From contig CALABJ010000006.1 of NCBI GenBank assembly GCA_937885645.1, forward strand, positions 1-62,954: a DNA stretch of 62,954 nucleotides, read 5' to 3'. The notes beneath the pieces are model-generated. The model was not told where the DNA came from, ran no database searches, and saw nothing but the letters and a program-made list of their open reading frames with translations. The DNA comes from RGIG4097 sp937885645. GTDB taxonomy: Bacteria > Bacillota > Clostridia > Christensenellales > CAG-917. A program made the translations under genes and the position numbers. Positions 26,131 through 33,057 of this stretch are shown piece by piece (positions within the stretch are counted from its first letter, which is position 1; each line of letters starts with the position of its first letter).

Positions 26131-26205
26131 GCCAAACAAAACCTAAACCGTCACATCGGTTTAGGTTTTTGTTTTACTTGACATCCCAAAATAGCAGGGA
26201 TTTGA
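26131..26205. repeat. 75-bp direct repeat, copy B
   Basis: Second copy of 23372-23446, with the same hairpin (CCTAAACCG / CGGTTTAGG) and the AATAGCAGGGATTTGA end. Lies immediately after the HEPN-like gene. Confidence 0.85.
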
Positions 26206-26244
26206 TCAAGAGCGTATAAAAGGCCTTTTCCTCTTTGTTTATAT

Positions 26245-26271
26245 AAAAAGACATCAAATGATGTCTTTTTT
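26245..26271. terminator. Terminator-like hairpin before the redox operon
   Basis: AAAAAGACATC-AAAT-GATGTCTTTTTT, symmetric and so usable from either side. Confidence 0.65.
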
Positions 26272-26341
26272 TGGTTTGGGTATTGAAATTGGAAAAGTAA
26301 AATGGTAAACTATTTATACTAGAAATAAAAGGAGATTTGCT

Positions 26342-27862
26342 ATGGACAAACATTATGACGTTGTCGTGGTCGGCGCTGGCAATGGCGGACTGGCGGCAGC
26401 GGCTGTCACTTCTCAAGCAGGATTCAAAGTTCTGCTTCTTGAAAAGCACAATATTCCCGGCGGAAGCGCGTCTTCATTTAAGCGCGGACGCTTTGAATTT
26501 GAGCCTTCTCTTCACGAACTTTGCGCAGTTGGCAAGCCCGATCAACTTTTTGACACGGGCAAACTTTTCAAAAGATTTGGCGCAGAGGTGGATTTCCGCT
26601 ACGAGGACAACACTTTCCGTGCAATTTGCACCGCAGAAGACGGATATGACGTGCGTATGCGCGCCGGCGAAGACAACTTCTGTGACGACCTTGAAGCAAT
26701 AGTCCCCGGTTGCAGAGAGTCTCTCAAGGCTTGGTTTGAACTTGAAAGAGGTGACCAACGCACTCTTGACTATATCGACAGCAAAAACGGCAAGCCCAAT
26801 CCTCTTATGATGATTTTGAAGCACGGCAACTTCATGCGTGATACTTCATACACCGTTGAAGAGGTGCAAAAGGCCCTCGGTATGCCCGAAAAGGCACGCA
26901 ACATTCTCAACACCTATTGGGGATATCTGGGTGTGCCCACTGACGAACTCAACTCCTTCCACTATATGACGATGGTGGCATCATACGTCCGTGACGGCGC
27001 GGTTATGCCCTACAAGCGCTCCCACGAAATGAGCCTTGCCCTTGAAAAGGCAATCACCGACAACGGCGGTGACGTGTGGTACAACAGCGAAGTGGTCAAA
27101 TTCCTCTACAACGAAGACGGCTCTTGCGCAGGTGTTCAGCTGAAATCCGGCGAGAAGATTTACGCAAAGGAAATCATCTCCAACGTCATCCCCAACAACG
27201 TGTACGCCATGTCCGACGTGAAATACGTGCCTGAAAAGGAACTGCGCCTTGCAAATTCAAGAACACTTGGCCTGTCCTTTGTGACCGTGTATCTTGGCAT
27301 GGACTGCTCAAAGGAAGAGTTGGGTGTTGAGGACTACACCACCTTCATCACAACCTACGCCAACCCCAGAGAGTGCTACAATCACCGCAACGAGGGCGCA
27401 TATTACGTGGTCAACTGCCACAACGTGGCAATCCCCGATGCGTCTCCCGAAGGAACTTGTATGCTCTTCTACACAATCCCTATGATGGAAGAGGACTTCC
27501 CCAAGGATTTGAAGCCCGAAGAATACAAGAAGTGGAAAAACTCAGTGGCAAAACGCTTCATAGAGGACTCCGAAAAGGTTTTGGGCATTGACATCACTTC
27601 ACATATTGAAGAAATCGAGGTGGCAACACCCGTCACCTTTGCTAGATACTTGGGCACTCCCGCCGGCGAAATCTACGGATATCAAATGGCTGGTTGGGAT
27701 AGCATCTTGCCTCGTATTATGGCAGCACCCACCGACTTCACAGTGAAAAACCTCTCCTACTGCGGTGGACACGCAGAACGTGGCGACGGATATAGTTGCG
27801 CATATATGACAGGTATGCTCACAGGCGACGCCGTGGTAAGAAGACTCAAAGGAGGAAAGTAA
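26342..27862 (+). CDS. FAD-dependent oxidoreductase, phytoene desaturase/retinol reductase-like
   Basis: 506 residues, RBS AAAAGGAGATTTG. N-terminal dinucleotide-binding fold VVVGAGNGGLAAA (residues 7-19) with LLEKHNIPGGSASSF just after it, the CrtI/COG1233 signature. C-terminal FAD-closing region YCGGHAERGDGYSCAYMTG. Relatives are phytoene desaturases, carotenoid isomerases and all-trans-retinol saturases, but many members in anaerobes act on unknown lipids, quinones or sterols. It is translationally coupled to a flavin/iron-sulfur reductase that probably supplies electrons. No carotenoid genes (crtB, crtE) are nearby, so carotenoid synthesis is not supported. Family sure; substrate unknown. 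Confidence 0.8.
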   Translation: MDKHYDVVVVGAGNGGLAAAAVTSQAGFKVLLLEKHNIPGGSASSFKRGRFEFEPSLHELCAVGKPDQLFDTGKLFKRFGAEVDFRYEDNTFRAICTAEDGYDVRMRAGEDNFCDDLEAIVPGCRESLKAWFELERGDQRTLDYIDSKNGKPNPLMMILKHGNFMRDTSYTVEEVQKALGMPEKARNILNTYWGYLGVPTDELNSFHYMTMVASYVRDGAVMPYKRSHEMSLALEKAITDNGGDVWYNSEVVKFLYNEDGSCAGVQLKSGEKIYAKEIISNVIPNNVYAMSDVKYVPEKELRLANSRTLGLSFVTVYLGMDCSKEELGVEDYTTFITTYANPRECYNHRNEGAYYVVNCHNVAIPDASPEGTCMLFYTIPMMEEDFPKDLKPEEYKKWKNSVAKRFIEDSEKVLGIDITSHIEEIEVATPVTFARYLGTPAGEIYGYQMAGWDSILPRIMAAPTDFTVKNLSYCGGHAERGDGYSCAYMTGMLTGDAVVRRLKGGK

Positions 27863-27863
27863 A

Positions 27864-29066
27864 ATGAAAAAAGTTGACATTTCATCATTGAACCCTGCAA
27901 AGTTCATAAAACTTGTGCCTTCAAGAGATCAAATCATTGCATCAAATCCTGCAAACCCCATACCTCATCAAGACACCTACGCAGCCAACAAAATTGCAAA
28001 GGCATTGCACCCCGACAAACAATTTGTCAAGATTGCAAAAGTGGAGGCATTTTCACCTGACGTGAAGAGATACACCTTTGTGCCCGACACTGACAAAGGC
28101 ACAACCGCCCTTGCATATTTCAGTGCAGGACAATATCTCAGTGTGTCCCTCACCGTGGGCAAAGCAGTGCTGACAAGACCTTACTCAATCAGCAGTGGTC
28201 CCGCTGACGCCCTTGACGGATTCTATCAACTGACCATCAAACGTGTCAACGGTGGACTTGCCACCAACTATATCCTTGACAACTGGAAAGAGGGTGACTC
28301 CGTTGAAGTGTCCGCTCCTCTTGGCACTTTCAAATACGAGCCCCTTCGTGACGCCAAAACAGTGGTTGGTCTTGCAGGCGGAAGTGGCATAACACCCTTC
28401 CTATCATTCGCCCGTGCAATTGCAAAAGGCGAAGAAGATATGCACCTCACTCTTCTCTACGGCTCACGTACAAGAGATGACATTCTCTTCAAAGATGAAT
28501 TTGACCGAATCGCACAATCATGTGATAAAGTCAAGGTTGTGTATGTGTTAAGTGCCGATTCTGCCGAAAACTGCGAATCTGGTTTCCTCACCGCAGACCT
28601 CATCAAAAAGTACGCTCCTGAGGGTGAACCCTACTCAGTGTTTATGTGCGGACCTCAAGCAATGTACGACTTTGCCGATGGCGAAATTGCAAAACTTGGA
28701 CTGAGAAAGAAGTTTGTCCGTCACGAATTGTTTGGTGAATATCACAACCCCGAAAGAAACGCAGACTACACCGCACCCGCCAGTGAAACCTGCACCATCA
28801 CCGTGAGAGTCCGCGATGAAAAGACCTCTGTGACCGCCTCTGTCAACGACACTATTTTGGTATCTCTTGAAAAGAACGGCATTGCAGTGCCTGCCCATTG
28901 CAGATCTGGTGAATGTGGCTGGTGCCACTCAAAACTTGTCAGCGGTGACGTGTACGTGCCTGCATCAGTGGACGGCAGACGCCTTGCAGACTTTGACTAT
29001 GGCTATATCCACCCCTGCTGCACCTTCCCTCTCAGCGACGTGGAAATCGTTGTCCCTGCAAAGTAA
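27864..29066 (+). CDS. FAD/NAD(P)-binding reductase with C-terminal 2Fe-2S ferredoxin domain
   Basis: 400 residues; the start lies one base after the previous stop, with GGAGGAAAG inside the previous gene. Order: an N-terminal ~50-residue extension, an FAD-binding barrel with RPYSISSG, an NAD(P) domain with GLAGGSGITPFLSFAR and CGPQAMYDF, then a plant-type ferredoxin domain with CRSGECGWC and a last cluster cysteine in IHPCC. It is the oxygenase-reductase type of electron-transfer flavoprotein. In this operon it most likely passes electrons from NAD(P)H to the upstream FAD enzyme. No oxygenase is present, in keeping with an anaerobe. Confidence 0.85.
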   Translation: MKKVDISSLNPAKFIKLVPSRDQIIASNPANPIPHQDTYAANKIAKALHPDKQFVKIAKVEAFSPDVKRYTFVPDTDKGTTALAYFSAGQYLSVSLTVGKAVLTRPYSISSGPADALDGFYQLTIKRVNGGLATNYILDNWKEGDSVEVSAPLGTFKYEPLRDAKTVVGLAGGSGITPFLSFARAIAKGEEDMHLTLLYGSRTRDDILFKDEFDRIAQSCDKVKVVYVLSADSAENCESGFLTADLIKKYAPEGEPYSVFMCGPQAMYDFADGEIAKLGLRKKFVRHELFGEYHNPERNADYTAPASETCTITVRVRDEKTSVTASVNDTILVSLEKNGIAVPAHCRSGECGWCHSKLVSGDVYVPASVDGRRLADFDYGYIHPCCTFPLSDVEIVVPAK

Positions 29067-29119
29067 ACTTCCCACAAGCATTTAGCCGAAACAAGCATTG
29101 GACTGAAACAAGCATAAAG

Positions 29120-29151
29120 AAAAAGACCGACATGATTGTCGGTCTTTTTTT
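29120..29151. terminator. Bidirectional terminator
   Basis: AAAAAGACCGACA-TGAT-TGTCGGTCTTTTTTT. It serves the redox operon (plus) and malQ (minus), which converge here. Confidence 0.85.
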
Positions 29152-29211
29152 GATTCCCCCTAGGAATCCAAGGATAATATTTTCTATTTCGCTTGTTTTT
29201 GATTGATGATG

Positions 29212-30723
29212 CTATCTTGAAGCACGGCCCGTGCGGACAGTCAATGTCTTGATCTTTTTCACAAGAGCTGGTGTGTTGTATCTAGAACTGAGACGATAGT
29301 TCCAGTTGCCGTCTGCAACGGCAGGGGTGTTCATTCTGCCCTGCTCGTTGGTGAGATCAAGATAGTCTTGAATGGGAATGACTGCAAGGTTTGCTTCGCT
29401 TGAAAGAGCAAGCTCGATGACGTCATAAGTGCGTGATTGACGGGTGTCGCGTTTGCACTCTCTTATGAAACGTTCCTTTGCAGGACCGGTGAGGTTGAGA
29501 TGCCATGTCTTTGTGCAGTCTGCGTCGTGTGAGCCTGAATACACCACACAATTTTTGGTTGTATAGCAACGAGGCAAATATTCACTATCCTCATCAAAGA
29601 AAGCAAATTGCAGTATTTTCATGCCGGGGAAACCGGTTGAGTCAAGGAGTTCTCTCACATCGGGGGTGATGAAGCCCAAATCCTCTGCAATGATCTTTGC
29701 CTTGGGGAAAGTTTCGTTGATTGCCTTGAAGAGTTCAATGCCGGGGGCGGACTCCCACCAACCGTTTCTTGCGGTGGTGTCGCCGTAAGGCACTGTGTAA
29801 TATCCTGCAAAACCTCTAAAGTGGTCTATGCGGAGAATATCATACAGATTGAAGCTGGCTCTCACGCGGTTTTTCCACCACTCGAAGCCGTCTTCCTTCA
29901 TAAGCTTCCAGTTGTAGATAGGATTGCCCCAAAGTTGTCCGTCGGGGGAGAAACCATCTGGGGGAACACCTGCCACAACGGTGGGATTGAATTTTTCGTC
30001 AAGAAGGAATTGTGCGGGCGCTTGCCACACGTCCATACTGTCGTGAGCAACGTAAATGGGCATATCACCGATGATGACGATGCCTTTTTTGTGGCAGTAT
30101 TTTCTCAGTGCTTGCCACTCACTGTCAAACTCAAATTGAATCCATTTCCAAAAACCGCACTCGTCAGCAAATGCTGCCTTTTGCTTTCTTGCCTTGTTGA
30201 CGTCTTTGTGCTCGTCAGCCCAGTTGTTCCAAGAGCAGTAGTTGTAGTGGACTTTAAGAGCCATAAAGAGGGAGTAATCCTCAATCCAACTCTTGTTTTT
30301 GCGGACGAATTTTGTGTAGGCAACGTCCTCTTCTCCGCCCTTCTTCAAAAATCTGGCGTACGCCTTGCGGAGGACGTTGTATCTGTTGCAAAACAGCCAG
30401 CCGTAGTCAACTCGCTTGGTGTCGTGGGTATTCTCTTTCAGTTCCTTGAGGGTGAGAAGACCTTTTTTATGAAGAACGTCAAGGTCAATAAAATAAGGAT
30501 TGCCTGCAATTGAGGCAGGAGATTGATAAGGGCTGTCGCCGTAAGAAGTAGGATTCAAAGGAAGCACTTGCCAGCACTTGGTTTTTGTTGATGCAAGAAA
30601 GTCTGCAAAATCGTAGGCGCACTTGCCAAAAGTGCCGATGCCGTACTTGTTGGGCAGTGAGCTTATGGGCATCAAAATGCCGCTTTTATGGTTGAAACCG
30701 AAATACTTTTCGTAAGCTTCCAT
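29212..30723 (-). CDS. malQ: 4-alpha-glucanotransferase (amylomaltase)
   Basis: 503 residues, the usual length for MalQ. GH77 signatures: SGILMPISSLPNKYGIGTFG at the start, WQVLPLNPT, SPYQSPASIAGNP, IIGDMPIYVAHDS, GVPPDGFSPDGQLWGNP, the catalytic LRIDHFRGF, and IIAEDLGFI. The enzyme moves alpha-1,4-glucan segments between maltodextrins in glycogen or maltose use. Single gene behind a TTGATA-TATAAT promoter (30735-30762); no other glycogen genes adjacent. Confidence 0.97.
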   Translation of the reverse strand: MEAYEKYFGFNHKSGILMPISSLPNKYGIGTFGKCAYDFADFLASTKTKCWQVLPLNPTSYGDSPYQSPASIAGNPYFIDLDVLHKKGLLTLKELKENTHDTKRVDYGWLFCNRYNVLRKAYARFLKKGGEEDVAYTKFVRKNKSWIEDYSLFMALKVHYNYCSWNNWADEHKDVNKARKQKAAFADECGFWKWIQFEFDSEWQALRKYCHKKGIVIIGDMPIYVAHDSMDVWQAPAQFLLDEKFNPTVVAGVPPDGFSPDGQLWGNPIYNWKLMKEDGFEWWKNRVRASFNLYDILRIDHFRGFAGYYTVPYGDTTARNGWWESAPGIELFKAINETFPKAKIIAEDLGFITPDVRELLDSTGFPGMKILQFAFFDEDSEYLPRCYTTKNCVVYSGSHDADCTKTWHLNLTGPAKERFIRECKRDTRQSRTYDVIELALSSEANLAVIPIQDYLDLTNEQGRMNTPAVADGNWNYRLSSRYNTPALVKKIKTLTVRTGRASR

Positions 30724-30734
30724 ATCGTCCTCGT

Positions 30735-30762
30735 ATTATACTTTGTATAATAATCCTATCAA
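30735..30762 (-). promoter_or_regulatory. malQ promoter
   Basis: On the minus strand TTGATA (30757-30762), 16-bp spacer, TATAAT (30735-30740), very close to the start codon at 30723, giving a leader of only a few bases. Confidence 0.55.
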
Positions 30763-30781
30763 CCCCCACCAAAATTGTCAA

Positions 30782-31015
30782 ATCAAAACTTGCAAATTTT
30801 GAGTTCAAAATTTTTTGTTTTGAAAAACCGTATATCTAACGCGGTATTTTTTAAAAGAATTTTTCCGCCGACAAAAAATTGCAAAAAAATCTAGATTCTA
30901 TCACTTTTTGGTTTCGAAAAAATTTAAAGTGGTTAGAATGCTTGTTTCCGTTTTTATTGATATTTGACTGCGCAAACGATGCAAAAAAAATTTTGAATTT
31001 GCAAGGTTTTTTGTT
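30782..31015. other. AT-rich intergenic stretch
   Basis: Many A- and T-runs and no open frame, repeat or hairpin I can support. Probably upstream promoter/curved DNA for malQ and the MATE gene. Confidence 0.5.
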
Positions 31016-31043
31016 TTGAAAAGTTTTGATTTTGTGTTAATAT
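31016..31043 (+). promoter_or_regulatory. Promoter of the MATE gene
   Basis: TTGAAA (31016-31021), 16-bp spacer, TAATAT (31038-31043). It leaves a leader of about 120 bases containing an attenuator-like element. Confidence 0.5.
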
Positions 31044-31072
31044 ATGCCAGTCGAACAGCTGAAAGGGCGTAT

Positions 31073-31104
31073 AATTTCGGACGAAATTTGCGTCCTTTTT
31101 CTTT
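31073..31104 (+). promoter_or_regulatory. Candidate attenuator in the MATE leader
   Basis: Terminator form: GGACG (31079-31083) pairs with CGTCC (31091-31095), followed by TTTTTCTTTT. Alternative form: AATTTC (31073-31078) pairs with GAAATT (31083-31088). The two helices overlap and exclude each other, as in riboswitch or leader-peptide attenuators. I do not recognise the upstream bases (31050-31072) as a known aptamer. Confidence 0.5.
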
Positions 31105-31170
31105 TGCTCGGCGCAGTTTTCAGGTAGCTTTCCTCAGATAAAGACTCCAACTAAAACTTTTGGAGGCACT

Positions 31171-32613
31171 ATGAGTCAAGCAGAAAACTCACAATTTTTG
31201 GGCACTGAAAAACTTTCAAAATTGATGCTCAAATTCTCTATCCCTTGCGTACTTTCCCTTCTTGTCAGCGCACTTTATAACATAGTTGACCAAATCTTCA
31301 TCGGCAACAGCGAGTTGTCCGCTCTTGGCAACGCAGCAACCGGTGTCGTCTTCCCCATATTTATTATTTCACAAGCTTTTGCTTGGTGTTATGGTGACGG
31401 CTGTGCGGCCTATCTCAATATCTGTCAAGGCAAAGGTCAAGCACAAAATGCTCATAGAGCAATCGGCACTGGTGTCACAATCACTATCATCACAAGCGCA
31501 GTGCTTATGGCGGTGTTTTATCCCCTCAGCGAGCAAATCCTTCGCCTTTTCGGCGCAAGCGACAACTCAATCGGCTACGCAACTGAATATTTCTATGTTG
31601 TCCTTGGTTTCTTCCCCGTTTATATGCTGTCAAATATGATGAATGCGGTCATACGTGCAGACGGCGCGCCCCAATGGTCCATGGCATCTATGCTGGCTGG
31701 AGCACTTGTCAACATTGCCCTTGACCCTGCTTTCATCTACGGCGCAAAATGGGGTATGTTTGGCGCAGCACTGGCAACCGGCATTGGTCAAGTTGTGTCC
31801 TTTGTCATCTCCCTCATCTACTTCTTCCGCACAAAGACTTTCAAACTGTCCTTTAAGAGTCTTATTCCCGATTTCAAGGAGTTTTCTGGCGCCTTGAAGC
31901 TGGGCGCATCATCCTTTATCACCCAAATGACAATCGTCATAATCTCACTGGTGTGCAACATTATGCTGGCAAAATACGGCGCAATGTCCCACTACGGCGC
32001 GGATATCCCCATTGCAATCATCGGCATTGAAAGCAAGGTCTTCACCGTGGTCATCAACCTTGTTGTGGGCATAGTGCTAGGCTGTCAACCTATCATCAGC
32101 TACAATATGGGCGCAAAGAAATATGACCGCGTGAAAGCCCTCTATCTTAGAATACTGCTCTGCACCGTCATCATCGGCGTGGTGTCTACAATCCTGTTTG
32201 AGGCTGCTCCTAGAGCCGTTGTGGCAATGTTTGGCAAGCCTACAAACATCCCCAACCCCGAAGACTACTGGCTCTTTGGTGAAAAGACCTTCCGCATCTT
32301 CCTCTGCCTTGTCACCTTCACTTGTATCGTCAAGATGACGTCCATCTTTTTCCAAGCAGTTGGCAAGCCCGTGCAAGCGGTTGTGTCATCAATGGTGAGA
32401 GATATCCTGTGTTTCATCCCTCTCATCATCATCTTCCCTTTGACCATAGGCGGAGTGGAATCAATCCTTTATGCAGCCCCTGTGGCAGACGCAATCGCGA
32501 TGATAATCGCAACCGTGCTTACAATCCTGTTTATGCGCAGTATAGGGGCAGACAAAGAGGACAAACTCCCTCCCCTTGACGAAGTCAAGAAAAACGCCCA
32601 AAACGCAAATTAA
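31171..32613 (+). CDS. MATE family efflux transporter
   Basis: 480 residues, RBS TTGGAGGCAC. Twelve hydrophobic segments in the two-bundle MATE pattern. Early signature FSIPCVLSLLVSALYNIVDQ followed by IFIGN is typical of the DinF/NorM-like bacterial group; the second half repeats the fold (GASSFITQMTIVIISLVCN). It exports cationic drugs or metabolites using sodium or proton gradients; substrate not predictable. The leader carries an attenuator-like structure, suggesting ligand-controlled expression. Confidence 0.93.
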   Translation: MSQAENSQFLGTEKLSKLMLKFSIPCVLSLLVSALYNIVDQIFIGNSELSALGNAATGVVFPIFIISQAFAWCYGDGCAAYLNICQGKGQAQNAHRAIGTGVTITIITSAVLMAVFYPLSEQILRLFGASDNSIGYATEYFYVVLGFFPVYMLSNMMNAVIRADGAPQWSMASMLAGALVNIALDPAFIYGAKWGMFGAALATGIGQVVSFVISLIYFFRTKTFKLSFKSLIPDFKEFSGALKLGASSFITQMTIVIISLVCNIMLAKYGAMSHYGADIPIAIIGIESKVFTVVINLVVGIVLGCQPIISYNMGAKKYDRVKALYLRILLCTVIIGVVSTILFEAAPRAVVAMFGKPTNIPNPEDYWLFGEKTFRIFLCLVTFTCIVKMTSIFFQAVGKPVQAVVSSMVRDILCFIPLIIIFPLTIGGVESILYAAPVADAIAMIIATVLTILFMRSIGADKEDKLPPLDEVKKNAQNAN

Positions 32614-32633
32614 GCCCTCTCAAGGCGAAAACA

Positions 32634-32658
32634 AAAGCCACCTTATCAGTGGCTTTTT
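32634..32658 (+). terminator. Terminator of the MATE gene
   Basis: AAAGCCAC-CTTATCA-GTGGCTTTTT, 20 bp after the stop codon. Confidence 0.8.
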
Positions 32659-32662
32659 ATTT

Positions 32663-33011
32663 GTCTTGCAACGCAAGACAAGTGATATTGTGGCAAAGCC
32701 ACAGCTATATTCACTTCGTGAGTGATATGTCCTGCGGACGTGATATTCACCTTCGGTGAGTTGCGGTTATGTGGCGTGGTTTTTTTCGGCGGGAGCAAGC
32801 CCACCGCCCTACTAGCATAACCCTGCAGAGCAGGATTTCATCACGCAGTGATTTCATCTGAACGTAGTGAAGATTTCATCGCAAAGCGATTTCATCCACA
32901 ACTGCGAACAAAGTGAGCAATATAACTGGCGAAGCCAATATAACTTTGCGAAGCAAAATATAACTGCTCGAAGAGCAATATCACTTTGCAAAAATCTTGT
33001 ATTTTTGCAAA
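32663..33011. repeat. Array of miniature hairpins with constant linkers
   Basis: At least eleven short palindromes, most with 3-base loops: GTCTTGC-AAC-GCAAGAC (32663), GTGGC-AAA-GCCAC (32690), TCAC-TTC-GTGA (32711), GTCC-TGC-GGAC (32729), CACC-TTC-GGTG (32748), CCTGC-AGA-GCAGG (32822), TCAC-GCA-GTGA (32841), TCGC-AAA-GCGA (32879), TGGC-GAA-GCCA (32927), TTTGC-GAA-GCAAA (32945), TGCTC-GAA-GAGCA (32965) and a longer one at 32985-33011. Linkers recur: GTGATAT in the first block, ATTTCATC in the middle, ATATAACT at the end. Stems differ while linkers are kept. No coding potential. Confidence 0.85.
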
Positions 33012-33013
33012 AT

Positions 33014-33042
33014 AAAAAGGCAGTCCGAAGACTGCCTTTTTT
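33014..33042. terminator. Bidirectional terminator
   Basis: AAAAAGGCAGTC-CGAA-GACTGCCTTTTTT. It closes the lipoprotein gene on the minus strand and backs up the MATE terminator on the plus strand. Confidence 0.85.
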
Positions 33043-33057
33043 ATTGTGTGTTGTTGC

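Noticed and set aside
23372..26205. Insertion sequence bounded by the 75-bp repeats
   Set aside because: No transposase, and the repeats are direct with terminator hairpins rather than terminal inverted repeats.
32663..33011. CRISPR array
   Set aside because: Repeats are short palindromes of different sequence, the constant parts are only 7-9 bases, spacers are not of uniform length, and no cas genes are near.
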